Positions 44,199 through 53,365 of a stretch of DNA of 64,000 nt are shown piece by piece. The notes below the pieces were generated by a model. That model ran no database searches, was not told the DNA's origin, and saw nothing but the letters and a program-made list of their open reading frames with translations. The stretch's first letter is position 1. The number at the start of each line of letters is the position of its first letter. The stretch is from Kurthia sibirica (lineage in GTDB: Bacteria > Bacillota > Bacilli > Bacillales_A > Planococcaceae). The stretch is taken from assembly GCF_003143975.1 (NCBI RefSeq), contig NZ_QFVR01000003.1, positions 163,595 to 227,594 of the forward strand, read 5' to 3'. Both the position numbers and the translations under genes were made by a program.

Positions 44199-44891
44199 AT
44201 GAAACTTACATACGAAGGCAAAACAAAAGATGTCTATGAATTACAGGATGGTTTATTTTTACTAAAATTTAAAGATGATGTTACTGGAGAAAATGGTGTA
44301 TTTGATCCAGGAGCCAACACCGTTGGTTTAACGATTGATGGCGCGGGTCGTGCTGGCTTAAGCCTTACTACTTTTTTTTATGAAAAACTAAACGCTGCTG
44401 GTATTCCTACTCATTTCGTTTCTTCTTCTATTAATGACGCAACAATGACAGTTAAACCTGCGACTGTTTTTGGTAACGGACTTGAAGTTATTTGTCGTTT
44501 TCGAGCTGTCGGAAGTTTCTTAAAACGTTTTGGGGCCTACGTTAAAGAAGGACAGACACTTGATTCTTTTGTAGAAGTAACAATTAAAGATGATGATCGT
44601 TTGGACCCACCTATCTCACAAGATGCCCTAGAGATGTTACATATCCTGACAGAAGGTGAGTATGCTGTACTTAAAACAATGACTCAGGAAATAGCTCAAT
44701 TCGTAAAAGCTGAATTAGCTAAAAAAGGGTTAGAGTTATATGACATCAAATTGGAGTTTGGTCGCGATTCACAAACAAATGAGCTTATTCTAATCGATGA
44801 AATATCTGGTGGTAATATGCGTGCGTATAAAGATGGGCACTGTATCGAGCCACTTGAATTGGAAAAATTAATGATGGCTACAATAAAATAG
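44199..44891 (+). CDS. purC: SAICAR synthetase-like protein (PurC paralogue)
   Basis: A 230-residue protein of the phosphoribosylaminoimidazole-succinocarboxamide synthetase fold. YEGKTKDVYEL, FLLKFKDDVTGENGVFDPGANTVG, GIPTHFV, LEVICRFRAVGSFLKRFG and LIDEISGGNMR correspond to ATP, CAIR and Asp regions of PurC, but several otherwise constant positions differ (e.g. K-D-D-V-T-G-E-N-G for the usual K-D-x-A-T-A-x-N-G). It stands alone, away from any pur operon, with its own AGGAGG ribosome site and terminator. It could be a second PurC or an enzyme using a related substrate. Confidence 0.75.
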   Translation: MKLTYEGKTKDVYELQDGLFLLKFKDDVTGENGVFDPGANTVGLTIDGAGRAGLSLTTFFYEKLNAAGIPTHFVSSSINDATMTVKPATVFGNGLEVICRFRAVGSFLKRFGAYVKEGQTLDSFVEVTIKDDDRLDPPISQDALEMLHILTEGEYAVLKTMTQEIAQFVKAELAKKGLELYDIKLEFGRDSQTNELILIDEISGGNMRAYKDGHCIEPLELEKLMMATIK

Positions 44892-44920
44892 CACAACATT
44901 ATTATCTACATTATTTACAA

Positions 44921-44950
44921 ACCGACGTCATTTTTGTCGGTTTTTTTTTT
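44921..44950 (+). terminator. Terminator of the PurC paralogue
   Basis: ACCGAC/GTCGGT stem followed by ten T. Confidence 0.75.
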
Positions 44951-45027
44951 GTATTTACCAATAGCATGGAAAATGATTTCCAATCGTTTATACTAAATAA
45001 AAATCATTTGATCAAGGAGTGTTTCCA

Positions 45028-45660
45028 ATGCTCAGTCATTTTTTACTCTTTTCTATTACTAGTTTTCTTTTAATAATCGTACCTGGACCTGATACCGCTG
45101 TTACGACACGCAACACATTATTACATGGCCGAAAAGGTGGAATTCAAACAACCATTGGTACTTGTTTAGCTATTAGCATTCATACGACTGCTGCAGCTAT
45201 TGGACTTTCTGCCATTATTATGAAATCCGCTCTCGCCTTTTCAATTTTCAAGTATCTTGGAGCAGCTTACTTACTTTTTATGGGCTATAAAGCTTTTCGC
45301 GCGATGCGTCAACAAAAACCACTCCCTCAAGTTGCCGAGGCAAGTGAAACACCCTATAGTAAAAAATCATTGATTGCCCAAGGTTTTTATACGAATATTT
45401 TAAATCCGAAAGTCGCTGTATTTTTCTTAACATTTTTCCCTCAATTTGTTTTACCTCACACGAATACGACACTGTCTTTCCTCGGACTTGGATTATTGTA
45501 TATTACTATTAAATTTGTATGGTTCTTGACATATATCTATATTATTAATACAATTCGAATTTGGATTCAAAAACCAGCTGTACAAGCGGCTATGGATGGT
45601 ATGACTGGTGCAATATTTGTCGCTTTTGGCATTAAACTTGCATTGGAAAAATCTCACTAA
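45028..45660 (+). CDS. LysE/RhtB-family amino-acid exporter
   Basis: A 210-residue membrane protein with about six helices. The family motif is seen in the first loop: IIVPGPDTAVTTRNTLLHGRKGGIQTTIGT, and later GFYTNILNPKVAVFFLTFFPQFV. The GTG at 45019 is also in frame, but AAGGAG (45014-45019 region) fits the ATG at 45028. Exports an amino acid (lysine, threonine or homoserine types exist); which one is unknown. Confidence 0.87.
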   Translation: MLSHFLLFSITSFLLIIVPGPDTAVTTRNTLLHGRKGGIQTTIGTCLAISIHTTAAAIGLSAIIMKSALAFSIFKYLGAAYLLFMGYKAFRAMRQQKPLPQVAEASETPYSKKSLIAQGFYTNILNPKVAVFFLTFFPQFVLPHTNTTLSFLGLGLLYITIKFVWFLTYIYIINTIRIWIQKPAVQAAMDGMTGAIFVAFGIKLALEKSH

Positions 45661-45757
45661 ATTACACCCCTTCTTATATTAATTTGCATATCGAAAAATA
45701 ATTTGCTATCGTTCATAGAGTAGAAACTTGAATAGAAATTTCAGACAGGGTGAATAA

Positions 45758-46468
45758 ATGATGCGTATTAATAAATTTATGAGTGAATCTGGTAAATCCT
45801 CACGCAGAGGTGCAGATAAGTTAGTGGAAGAAGGCCGTATTACAATCAATGGAGAACTTGCTGTTATGGGGAGTAAGGTAGAACCTGGTGACGTCGTCTT
45901 TTTTGATGGTGAAGAAGTATCTATTTCAACTGATTACGTCTATTTAGTTTTAAATAAACCAATCGGGATTACAAGTACAACGGAAAGACATATTAAGGGC
46001 AATGTTGTTGATTATGTAAATCATGAACAACGTATTTTCCATATTGGCCGTCTGGATAAAGACTCTGAAGGTCTATTACTTCTAACAAATGATGGTGATA
46101 TCGTCAATGAAATCCTTCGTGAAGAGAATGGTCATGATAAGGAGTATATTGTCAGTGTTGACCGCCTAATCTCTGAAGATTTTCTCTATGATATGGCCAA
46201 TGGCGTTGAAATTTTAGATACTGTTACAAAACCTTGTAAAGTAGAACAGCTTTCTGATTTTGCTTTCAAAATAACTTTGCAACAAGGTCTAAACCGTCAA
46301 ATCCGTAGAATGTGTAATGCACTAGGTTATTCTGTCTATGGTTTACAGCGTATTCGTATTATGAATATTCATTTAGAGAACTTACCATTAGGTCAATGGC
46401 GTGAGCTAACAACTGACGAACGTCAAGAAATGTTCCGCTTGTTAGATTACAGCCCAAAATCTTGGTAG
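45758..46468 (+). CDS. rluF: 23S rRNA pseudouridine synthase RluF type
   Basis: 236 residues: S4 RNA-binding domain (about 1-60, RINKFMSESGKSSRRGADKL) and RsuA/RluB/RluF catalytic domain with GRLDKDSEGLLLLTNDGD, Asp100 being the catalytic residue, and LNRQIRRMCNALGY. The RluF subgroup modifies U2604 (and U2605 in part) of 23S rRNA. Start at the first of two consecutive ATG codons, GGGTGA upstream; either could be used. Confidence 0.88.
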   Translation: MMRINKFMSESGKSSRRGADKLVEEGRITINGELAVMGSKVEPGDVVFFDGEEVSISTDYVYLVLNKPIGITSTTERHIKGNVVDYVNHEQRIFHIGRLDKDSEGLLLLTNDGDIVNEILREENGHDKEYIVSVDRLISEDFLYDMANGVEILDTVTKPCKVEQLSDFAFKITLQQGLNRQIRRMCNALGYSVYGLQRIRIMNIHLENLPLGQWRELTTDERQEMFRLLDYSPKSW

Positions 46469-46473
46469 TTATG

Positions 46474-46507
46474 ACTGAAGCAAATCATATTGCTTCAGTT
46501 TTTTTAT
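46474..46507 (+). terminator. Terminator of rluF
   Basis: ACTGAAGCAA/TTGCTTCAGT hairpin followed by TTTTTTT. Confidence 0.85.
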
Positions 46508-46596
46508 TTTTATCAGAATATTCACAAATTATTAATATTATCGTATATATTTTTCCTGTATAATAAATAAAAACCTATAAGGGGGTCGTTGAATCG

Positions 46597-47052
46597 ATGA
46601 AAAAAGTATTGGAAGACTCAAATTCTTATTTCAAAAGAGTTCCGCAACTTTTACAAATTATTTTAAACTGTAGCCTCATTATTTTAGCGACAATTCTTTC
46701 TATTTTATTGATCAAAGAACTTTGGCAATTCATAATCATTCTATGGCAGGACAATGCCAAGAGCTCAGCAGATTTTCTCCAAAATATTCTTGTCTTTTTC
46801 ATCTACTTTGAATTTATAACGATGATTGTTAAATACTTTAAAGAGGACTACCATTTCCCTCTTCGTTATTTTATATATATTGGTATAACAGCGATGTTGC
46901 GCCTAATCATTATTGAACACCATAATCCATGGGCGACATTAGCATATGCTCTCGTCATTTTGGCGCTTATTATCGGCTATTTCATCATTAATATTACACC
47001 ACTTGAGCGTCCGAAACGCGATAGTATCTTCACAAATAGAAAAATAAAGTAG
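46597..47052 (+). CDS. psiE: PsiE family membrane protein
   Basis: 151 residues, four helices. The PsiE (phosphate-starvation-inducible) family pattern is present: LQNILVFFIYFEFITMIVKYFKEDYHFPLRYFIYIGITAMLRLIII, with the charged FE and KYF residues between helices 2 and 3. AAGGGGGTC precedes the ATG. Function of the family is not known; no Pho box was identified upstream. Confidence 0.85.
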   Translation: MKKVLEDSNSYFKRVPQLLQIILNCSLIILATILSILLIKELWQFIIILWQDNAKSSADFLQNILVFFIYFEFITMIVKYFKEDYHFPLRYFIYIGITAMLRLIIIEHHNPWATLAYALVILALIIGYFIINITPLERPKRDSIFTNRKIK

Positions 47053-47196
47053 TTTAGAGGATATGGCGTTCTATAGCTGCCCTATCCTTTTTTCATTCTT
47101 ATTATTCTAAAGTTTCTAAATCATTAAAAATGTATTATACTACTTATATACTTCGATTTACGAAGAATACTGGATACATATCAAGGAGGAATTTTT

Positions 47197-49005
47197 ATGC
47201 ATGCACGTTTTCCATTACGTAAAGATGTACCAACCGATGAAAAATGGGATTTATCCTATTTAGTAAAAGACGAAGCGCAATTTGAAGCGTCGTTACAACA
47301 ATTAGGACAAGATGTAGATGCTTTCGTCACAAAATGGCAGGGAAAAATAACAACTGCTCAAGATGTGGCACAAGCTATCATTGAATCTGAGAAACTATCA
47401 GAAGGTTTTGTCACATTAGGTAGCTATGCTGAATTGGATGCTGAAACAGATCAAACCAATGATGTTGCTCAAATACGTGTTGGGAATTATGGTAATTTCG
47501 CTTCTAAAGCCGGTAGTAAATTATCATTTGTTAACAGTGAAATTTTAGCACTGACAAATGACGTGTTAGAAGAAGCCATTACCATTGCACCAAACTACAC
47601 ACATTATATTAATCTCTTAATAAAGAAAAAAGCACATCAATTACATCCAGAGGCTGAGCGTACAATTGCAGCGCTCTCAGAAACATTGAATGCACCCTAC
47701 TCACTTTATAACACAGCAAAATTAGTAGATTTACAATTTGAAAATTTTGAAGTGAATGGCAAAAGCTATCCATTAAACTATAATTTATTTGAAGGTGATT
47801 GGGAATTAGAAGTCGATACTGATGTACGCCGTGCGGCATTCGACTCGTTCTCACAACAAGTAAAGCACTATTTACACACAACTGCAAAAACATATAGCAC
47901 ACATGTTCAGCAAGAAAAAACGCTCTCTGAACTTCGTGGTTATGATTCTGTTTTCGACTACTTATTAGATGAACAAGAAGTAGACCGTGATTTATATAAT
48001 CGTCAAATTGATGTAACAATGAAAGAATTAGCACCTCATATGCGTCGCTATGCAAAATTACTACAAAAAGTCCATGGTCTTGAAAAAATGACTTTTGCTG
48101 ACTTGAAAATCTCGTTAGATCCAGAATTTGAACCATCTATTACTGTTGAACAATCACGAAAATACTTAAATGATGCGCTCGGTGTAATGGGTGAAGATTA
48201 TTTACAAATGATTTCAGATTCCTTTGACCAACGTTGGATTGATTTTGCCAAAAATGAAGGCAAATCAACTGGTGCATTTTGTGCAAGCCCATATGGCTCT
48301 CACTCGTATATTTTAATCTCTTGGACGAGCCGTATGAATGAAGTATTTGTTTTAGCGCATGAATTAGGTCATGCCGGACATTTCCGTAATTCAAATCGTG
48401 CTCAAACTTTATATAATAGTGAATCATCTACTTATTTTGTAGAAGCACCATCTACGATGAATGAAATGCTCATGGCTAACCATTTATTGAGCACCTCAAA
48501 AGATGCACGCTTCAAACGTTGGGTAATTTCTTCAATCGTTGCACGCACATACTACCATAACTTCGTAACACATTTACTAGAAGCAGCATTTCAGCGTAAA
48601 GTCTATGAAATCGTCGATGCTGGTGGTAGTTTAACTGCTTCGAAATTAAATGATTTAAAACGCTCTGTCCTTGAAGAATTCTGGGGAGATGCCGTCGAAA
48701 TAAATGATGGTGCTGAACTTACTTGGATGCGCCAACCACATTACTATATGGGCTTATACCCTTATACGTACAGTGCCGGTCTTACGATTTCAACTGAAGT
48801 ATCACAACGCATTCTAAAAGAAGGAAAACCGGCTGTAGCTGATTGGTTAGCCACACTAAAAGCTGGCGGTACAAAAACGCCCGTGGAACTAGCACAAATG
48901 GCAGGTGTCGATATTACAACGGATCAACCGCTGCAAAATACTATTGCCTTTATCGGTGACATGATTGAGCAGTTGGAGCAACTGACTGCAGAAATTGCGC
49001 AGTAA
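47197..49005 (+). CDS. pepF: Oligoendopeptidase F (M3 metallopeptidase)
   Basis: A 602-residue cytosolic zinc peptidase that trims medium-size peptides. Zinc site HELGH at residues 388-392 and the downstream third ligand in STMNEMLMANHLL (Glu). The N-terminal oligopeptidase-F domain (KWDLSYLVKDEAQFEASL) is of normal length. AAGGAGGA precedes the ATG. It may use peptides imported by the Dpp system at 2.5-8.1 kb. Terminator at 49026-49062. Confidence 0.95.
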   Translation: MHARFPLRKDVPTDEKWDLSYLVKDEAQFEASLQQLGQDVDAFVTKWQGKITTAQDVAQAIIESEKLSEGFVTLGSYAELDAETDQTNDVAQIRVGNYGNFASKAGSKLSFVNSEILALTNDVLEEAITIAPNYTHYINLLIKKKAHQLHPEAERTIAALSETLNAPYSLYNTAKLVDLQFENFEVNGKSYPLNYNLFEGDWELEVDTDVRRAAFDSFSQQVKHYLHTTAKTYSTHVQQEKTLSELRGYDSVFDYLLDEQEVDRDLYNRQIDVTMKELAPHMRRYAKLLQKVHGLEKMTFADLKISLDPEFEPSITVEQSRKYLNDALGVMGEDYLQMISDSFDQRWIDFAKNEGKSTGAFCASPYGSHSYILISWTSRMNEVFVLAHELGHAGHFRNSNRAQTLYNSESSTYFVEAPSTMNEMLMANHLLSTSKDARFKRWVISSIVARTYYHNFVTHLLEAAFQRKVYEIVDAGGSLTASKLNDLKRSVLEEFWGDAVEINDGAELTWMRQPHYYMGLYPYTYSAGLTISTEVSQRILKEGKPAVADWLATLKAGGTKTPVELAQMAGVDITTDQPLQNTIAFIGDMIEQLEQLTAEIAQ

Positions 49006-49025
49006 TTAGCCTTATTAATTAAATA

Positions 49026-49062
49026 AAGCATCGAAATCGATTATTGATTTCGATGCTTTTCT
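49026..49062 (+). terminator. Terminator of pepF
   Basis: AAAGCATCGAAATCGA/TTGATTTCGATGCTTT hairpin followed by TCTTG. The remaining 49063-49290 shows no gene. Confidence 0.75.
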
Positions 49063-49292
49063 TGTATTTCATGACAACAGTGAAGTGTGCGGAAGTCGCT
49101 TCACTCTATACTAGCAAGCATGTATTCAGCCTTTGACAATTCGTTATGAAAAACAATCCGTTTGCACATTGATATTTTTCTCGCTCCTGTAATCCATACG
49201 CCTTTTCATTTCCCGAGCCCAAAATCTAGTTAATATCATGATTACATAATTATTTAACACATTCTCTCCAGAAAATAGCAGGTAAATCTATC

Positions 49293-49331
49293 TAAAAAAG
49301 ACGACGAAATAGTGATTTCGTCGTCTTTTTC
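49293..49331 (-). terminator. Terminator of the met transporter operon
   Basis: AAGACGACGAAAT/ATTTCGTCGTCTT hairpin with T-runs on both strands. Confidence 0.85.
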
Positions 49332-49340
49332 ATTTATTCA

Positions 49341-50150
49341 TTAAAAGGCAGGTGTTGCTGTTTCATCATATTTTTCTTCTAAAAACTGACGAACTTTTTC
49401 ACTCGTCATTGCTTTTTTTAGTTTTTTTATAGCATCTGAATCCTTATTATCTTCGCGAGCTACAAGCTGCAATGCATATTCATTGCCCGCTCCCTCCGTC
49501 ATAATAGCATCTTTTTTGGGCGTCAAACCAAGTGGCGCTGCATATGCTGGATACATCACAACTGCATCCGCTTCATCATACATACGTGCCAACATTAACA
49601 AATCTACTTCTTTGAATTTCAAGTTTTTCTTATTATCTACTACATCTTTTATCGTGTAATAAGTATCTGTTTTTTCTTTTAATGTAATGGCTTTATTTGC
49701 TTTTAGTAATTGTAATGTTCGATCAATATTTGATAAGTCATTTGCTATTGCTATAGTTGCGCCTGTTGGTAATGCTGCCCACGATTTATATTTCTTCGAA
49801 TAAATACCGAAGTTTGGGAAGTAAATTTGTTCTAGTGCAACAAGCTTTGAACCATTTGCTTTATTGTATTCTTCCATGAATGGTTTGTGTTGGAAAAAGT
49901 TCGCATCGACTTCTTTGTTGGCTAATGCCGTATTCGGTTGGACATTATCGCTTAATACGACAATCTCTAAATCGATATTCTCCTTTGCTAGCAGCGGTTT
50001 TGTTTGCTCCAAAATTTCCGTCATGGGCGGGATTAAAGAAGCTACTTTTAATACTGTTTTTTCGTCGCTCTCTTTTTTCTCTTCTTTGCTGCCGCAAGCA
50101 CCTAGTGCCAATACAATAATTGCTGTGAATAAGATAATGATTTTCTTCAT
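49341..50150 (-). CDS. metQ: Methionine-binding lipoprotein MetQ (NlpA family)
   Basis: Extracytoplasmic receptor of the MetNIQ importer. Lipoprotein signal 1-18 with lipobox LGAC (Cys19); mature part is an NlpA-family binding protein (VASLIPPMTEILEQ, DANFFQHKPFMEEYN, IAIANDLSNIDRTLQLL, ALQLVAREDNKDS). 269 residues, normal. GGTAGG precedes the ATG, and it follows metI by 8 bases. D- or L-methionine are the likely ligands. Confidence 0.92.
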   Translation of the reverse strand: MKKIIILFTAIIVLALGACGSKEEKKESDEKTVLKVASLIPPMTEILEQTKPLLAKENIDLEIVVLSDNVQPNTALANKEVDANFFQHKPFMEEYNKANGSKLVALEQIYFPNFGIYSKKYKSWAALPTGATIAIANDLSNIDRTLQLLKANKAITLKEKTDTYYTIKDVVDNKKNLKFKEVDLLMLARMYDEADAVVMYPAYAAPLGLTPKKDAIMTEGAGNEYALQLVAREDNKDSDAIKKLKKAMTSEKVRQFLEEKYDETATPAF

Positions 50151-50158
50151 TTTTCTAC

Positions 50159-50821
50159 CTACCTTTTGTCTATTTTTTGTGCAATCGTCGTTCCAATAAT
50201 TTGGATACTTTGCACGAGTATGATCATAATGATAATCATATACATCATTAAATCTGTTTTGAATTGTTGATAGCCATATCGAATAGCAAAATCACCTATT
50301 CCTCCACCACCAACAACGCCCATAATCGTTGAATACGATATGAAGCTAATCGTCGAAGTTGTTAAACCTAATACAAGTCCTGAGCGTGCTTCAACAAATA
50401 AGAATTTGACGATAATATCACTTACCGAGGCTCCCATCGATTTAGCTGCTTCAATGACACCTCTTGGAACATCGAGCAAAGACTGTTCAACCAAACGGGA
50501 ATAATGAGCAATTGCAATAATCGCTAATGGCACCATGGCAGCAGTTGTCCCGATTGCCGTTCCGAGTAGCAAGCGAGTAAATGGAATTAAAAACACAACA
50601 AGTAATAAAAACGGGAAGGAACGGATACTATTAACTATCAAACTTACCACTATATAGATATAGCGATTTTCTGCTAACCGTCCTTTTTGAGTACTATATA
50701 ATAATGTTCCCACGGGTAAACCAACAATAATAGCCGCTAGAACAGATGCACCCACCATCATAAATGTTTCCAGAATGGCTTTAATAATTTCTGTTTGATA
50801 TAAGAGCAGGTTTTCAGGCAT
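50159..50821 (-). CDS. metI: Methionine ABC transporter permease MetI
   Basis: A 220-residue permease with five helices; the EAA-type loop reads GVIEAAKSMGASVSDI and the C-terminal part has SYSTIMGVVGGGGIGDFAIRYGYQQF, constant in MetI. The frame is open to 50848, but GAGGAG (50836-50831) fits the ATG at 50821. That ATG lies inside the end of metN (8-base overlap), showing coupling. Confidence 0.92.
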   Translation of the reverse strand: MPENLLLYQTEIIKAILETFMMVGASVLAAIIVGLPVGTLLYSTQKGRLAENRYIYIVVSLIVNSIRSFPFLLLVVFLIPFTRLLLGTAIGTTAAMVPLAIIAIAHYSRLVEQSLLDVPRGVIEAAKSMGASVSDIIVKFLFVEARSGLVLGLTTSTISFISYSTIMGVVGGGGIGDFAIRYGYQQFKTDLMMYMIIIMIILVQSIQIIGTTIAQKIDKR

Positions 50822-51560
50822 CGCTTTGTTCTCCTCGCTGTAACTCATCTACAAAGGTTTGAGGATGGCGGTTAATACTCTTCACACCTTTTGGTACAAT
50901 TCCCACTGTTTCATACACTTGACCATCCGCAAGCACACAGACGCGTTCACAAATGCTTTTAATGACATTCATCTCATGACTAACGATGACGATTGTGACA
51001 CCCAATGTATTATTAATCGATTGTAGCACTGCTAAAATTTCTGCTGTCGTCGTTGGATCCAATGATGATGTCGGTTCGTCGCATAGTAAAATCCGTGGTT
51101 TATTCGCTAACGCTCTTGCGATGGCAACTCGTTGTTTTTGGCCTCCACTTAATTGTCTCGGATAACTATCACGCATGTTTTCTAACGCGACAAAGCGCAA
51201 ACACTCTTCCACGCGTTCACGACGCTGTTCTTTCGGGTAGTTTGCTAACTTCAACGAGATATTAATATTGTCATAGACTGTTTTATTGGCTAACAAATTA
51301 AAATGTTGAAAAATCATGCCAATCGATTTTCTTGCTTTATACAATGCTGTCTGCGATAACTGTGTAAGTATTTGACCATCGACATTAACAGTACCCGAAT
51401 CAGGTATTTCCAATAAATTAATGAGACGCAATAATGTAGACTTCCCTGCGCCACTCGGCCCGATTAAACCAAAAATCTCCCCTGATTGAATGGATATTGT
51501 TACGTGATCAATGGCAGTAAATTGCTCATACTTTTTACTAACATTATGTAATTCAATCAT
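50814..51560 (-). CDS. metN: Methionine ABC transporter ATPase MetN, short form without NIL domain
   Basis: 248 residues. Walker A GPSGAGKST (34-42), LSGGQKQR, Walker B ILLCDEPTSSLD and switch His IVIVSHEM. After the ATPase core there are only about 25 more residues (RHPQTFVDELQRGEQ), whereas canonical MetN continues about 90 residues into the NIL/ACT-like domain that binds methionine and shuts the transporter. So this form lacks cis inhibition. TTGGAGGG precedes the ATG. No SAM (S-box) riboswitch was seen upstream. Confidence 0.9.
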   Translation of the reverse strand: MIELHNVSKKYEQFTAIDHVTISIQSGEIFGLIGPSGAGKSTLLRLINLLEIPDSGTVNVDGQILTQLSQTALYKARKSIGMIFQHFNLLANKTVYDNINISLKLANYPKEQRRERVEECLRFVALENMRDSYPRQLSGGQKQRVAIARALANKPRILLCDEPTSSLDPTTTAEILAVLQSINNTLGVTIVIVSHEMNVIKSICERVCVLADGQVYETVGIVPKGVKSINRHPQTFVDELQRGEQSDA

Positions 51561-51746
51561 TTTCTACCCTCCAACCATTGTTTTGAAAGTTGTCACAATT
51601 CGCCTTAGTATAACGTAAGCTGCGCAAAATTTGAATGGATTTTAATACTTTTTTCTATATTCCTTCATTTTTTCTATTTTTCACTGATTAAAACTAATTT
51701 TACTATTTTATCTTATTATTCTGTTTTTTATAGACCTTAGCTCATT

Positions 51747-52486
51747 AAAGATGATCAAGGTATCATACGTACACAAGATGATATCCTTTTAAAGGAGCAA
51801 ATTTCAACGATACATCAAACACATAAAATGTCTGGATACCCTCTCGCTTTACGCGATAAAGGCTTTCATGTAAATCATAAGAAAGTTTAGTGATTAATGT
51901 CTGAGTGGGGTATTCAATCAATTATCCGTAAAAAGCGTAGAGTATGGGCAAATCGTATATCGCGTGTATTTGATAATATGTTAGAGCACCAATTTAAAGA
52001 GTGTATAGAAAACGAGGTTGTCGTGACAGATTTTACGTATCTACCAACGAAAAATGATTTTCTCTATCTTTCGGCTATGCACGATTTATATAATAACGAG
52101 GTTGTCGCTTGGAAGTTTAGCGAACGTAACGATTTAGAGTTAGTGATGGATACGCTACAGGTATTGACGACAAAAAAAATGTGTATCGAAGCCTCCTCCA
52201 TTCGGATCAAGGATTTCAATACACATCAATTAAATAGCATCAAACAATAGAACAACTTGGCATGGTAGGTAGCCATTCTCGTAAAGGAAACTGTCATGAT
52301 GACGTTTGTATAGAGTCGTTCTTCTCACACTTTAAAAGTGAGTACTTGTATCTGTTACACGATAAGTCAGCAGACATAGTGAGACAAGCTGTGAAATAAT
52401 ATAGCTACTTCTACAACTTCCAACGCTTCCAAAAACGACTCAACCACCAGGCACCGATAGACTATCGATACCTGGTGGCTGCTTAG
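51747..52486 (+). mobile_element. Decayed IS3-family insertion sequence (OrfB remnant)
   Basis: Plus-strand pieces of an IS3/IS150-type transposase are found in order: ILLKEQISTIHQTHKMSGYP (from about 51780), LMSEWGIQSIIRKKRR (51897-), the first catalytic Asp in VVTDFTYLP, a second in HSDQGFQYTS (about 52190-52235, shifted frame), and CIESFFSHFKSE, then FYNFQRFQKRLN to about 52470. Stops at 51888 and 52236, a frameshift near 52185 and another stop at about 52398 disable it. An ATG at 51897 opens 117 codons but is only a fragment. OrfA and terminal repeats are not visible. Confidence 0.85.
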
Positions 52487-52549
52487 TCTTTTTTAGCTGT
52501 CTATTTGACAGGGCTAAGTCCATTACATCAATGTTAGACAGCTTTTTTA

Positions 52550-53218
52550 TTATATATTTCTAGCTTGCAGTTTTTTAGTCCACAATCCTAGTAACAATAA
52601 CACGATACAAAATAAAATCGGAATAATTTTAGACATGAAAGGAAATGTCCAATCGACTAAATACGAGCCATATTTATCTTCAACAACCATAGAACCGGCT
52701 GTGAAAGCAATCAAGAGTGCTCCTATCCAAATAACAATTGGGAATCGATCCATAATTTTAATAATGATTTGGCTACCAAAAATAATAATTGGGATACTAA
52801 TGATTAATCCCAATACTGCAAGACCAATATGTCCATCTGCCACACCAGCAATAGCTAAAACATTATCCAAACTCATGACAAAATCTGCAATAATGATGGT
52901 ACGAACAGCTGCCATCAATGTACTGCCGCCTTTAATATCTGAATCTTCACCATTGGATTTCAATAAATCCCAAGCGATATAAAATAATAATAATCCGCCG
53001 ATTAGTTTTACAAAAGGAATTGCCAATATTTGTACGGCAATCACAGTTAAGACAATCCGTAAAACAATCGCGCCACCCGTTCCAATTAAGATGGCTTTCT
53101 TACGTTGTTCTGGTTTCAGTTTTCTCGTTGCAAGAGCAATCACTACTGCATTGTCACCACTAAGTACAATATCTAAAATAATAATTGATAGTACTTTATA
53201 TAAAAAATCGATATCCAT
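52550..53218 (-). CDS. TerC-family membrane protein (YjbE-like)
   Basis: 222 residues with seven helices. Acidic helices carry the TerC signatures: DIVLSGDNAVVIALATRKL and IIIADFVMSLDNVLAIAG, with Asp/Asn pairs that coordinate the metal. Relatives (YjbE, YkoY, Alx) take part in Mn2+ export. AAGAAGGAAC precedes the ATG. No yybP-ykoY Mn riboswitch was recognised in the short upstream region. Confidence 0.87.
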   Translation of the reverse strand: MDIDFLYKVLSIIILDIVLSGDNAVVIALATRKLKPEQRKKAILIGTGGAIVLRIVLTVIAVQILAIPFVKLIGGLLLFYIAWDLLKSNGEDSDIKGGSTLMAAVRTIIIADFVMSLDNVLAIAGVADGHIGLAVLGLIISIPIIIFGSQIIIKIMDRFPIVIWIGALLIAFTAGSMVVEDKYGSYLVDWTFPFMSKIIPILFCIVLLLLGLWTKKLQARNI

Positions 53219-53326
53219 GCTGTTCCTTCTTCCTCACAATTATTCCTTTATTGTACTCCTTTTTTTCAAAATGAAAAGGAATACATTTGTTCTAGGCTAA
53301 AAAGAGCAATGTTAGTCAATAAAAAA

Positions 53327-53354
53327 GAGAAAACGCAACAGATTGCGTTTTCTC
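53327..53354 (-). terminator. Terminator of the sulfurtransferase gene
   Basis: GAGAAAACGCAA/TTGCGTTTTCTC hairpin; U-run TTTTTTATT on the minus strand. Confidence 0.85.
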
Positions 53355-53365
53355 CATGATTTTCT

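Noticed and set aside
51561..51746. SAM (S-box) riboswitch before metN
   Set aside because: No GA-rich P2/P3 core or kink-turn sequence and no terminator hairpin is present in the 190 bases before the gene.
53219..53326. yybP-ykoY manganese riboswitch before the TerC gene
   Set aside because: The stretch is too short and lacks the conserved GGGGAGUA and CCGAAG-type loops.
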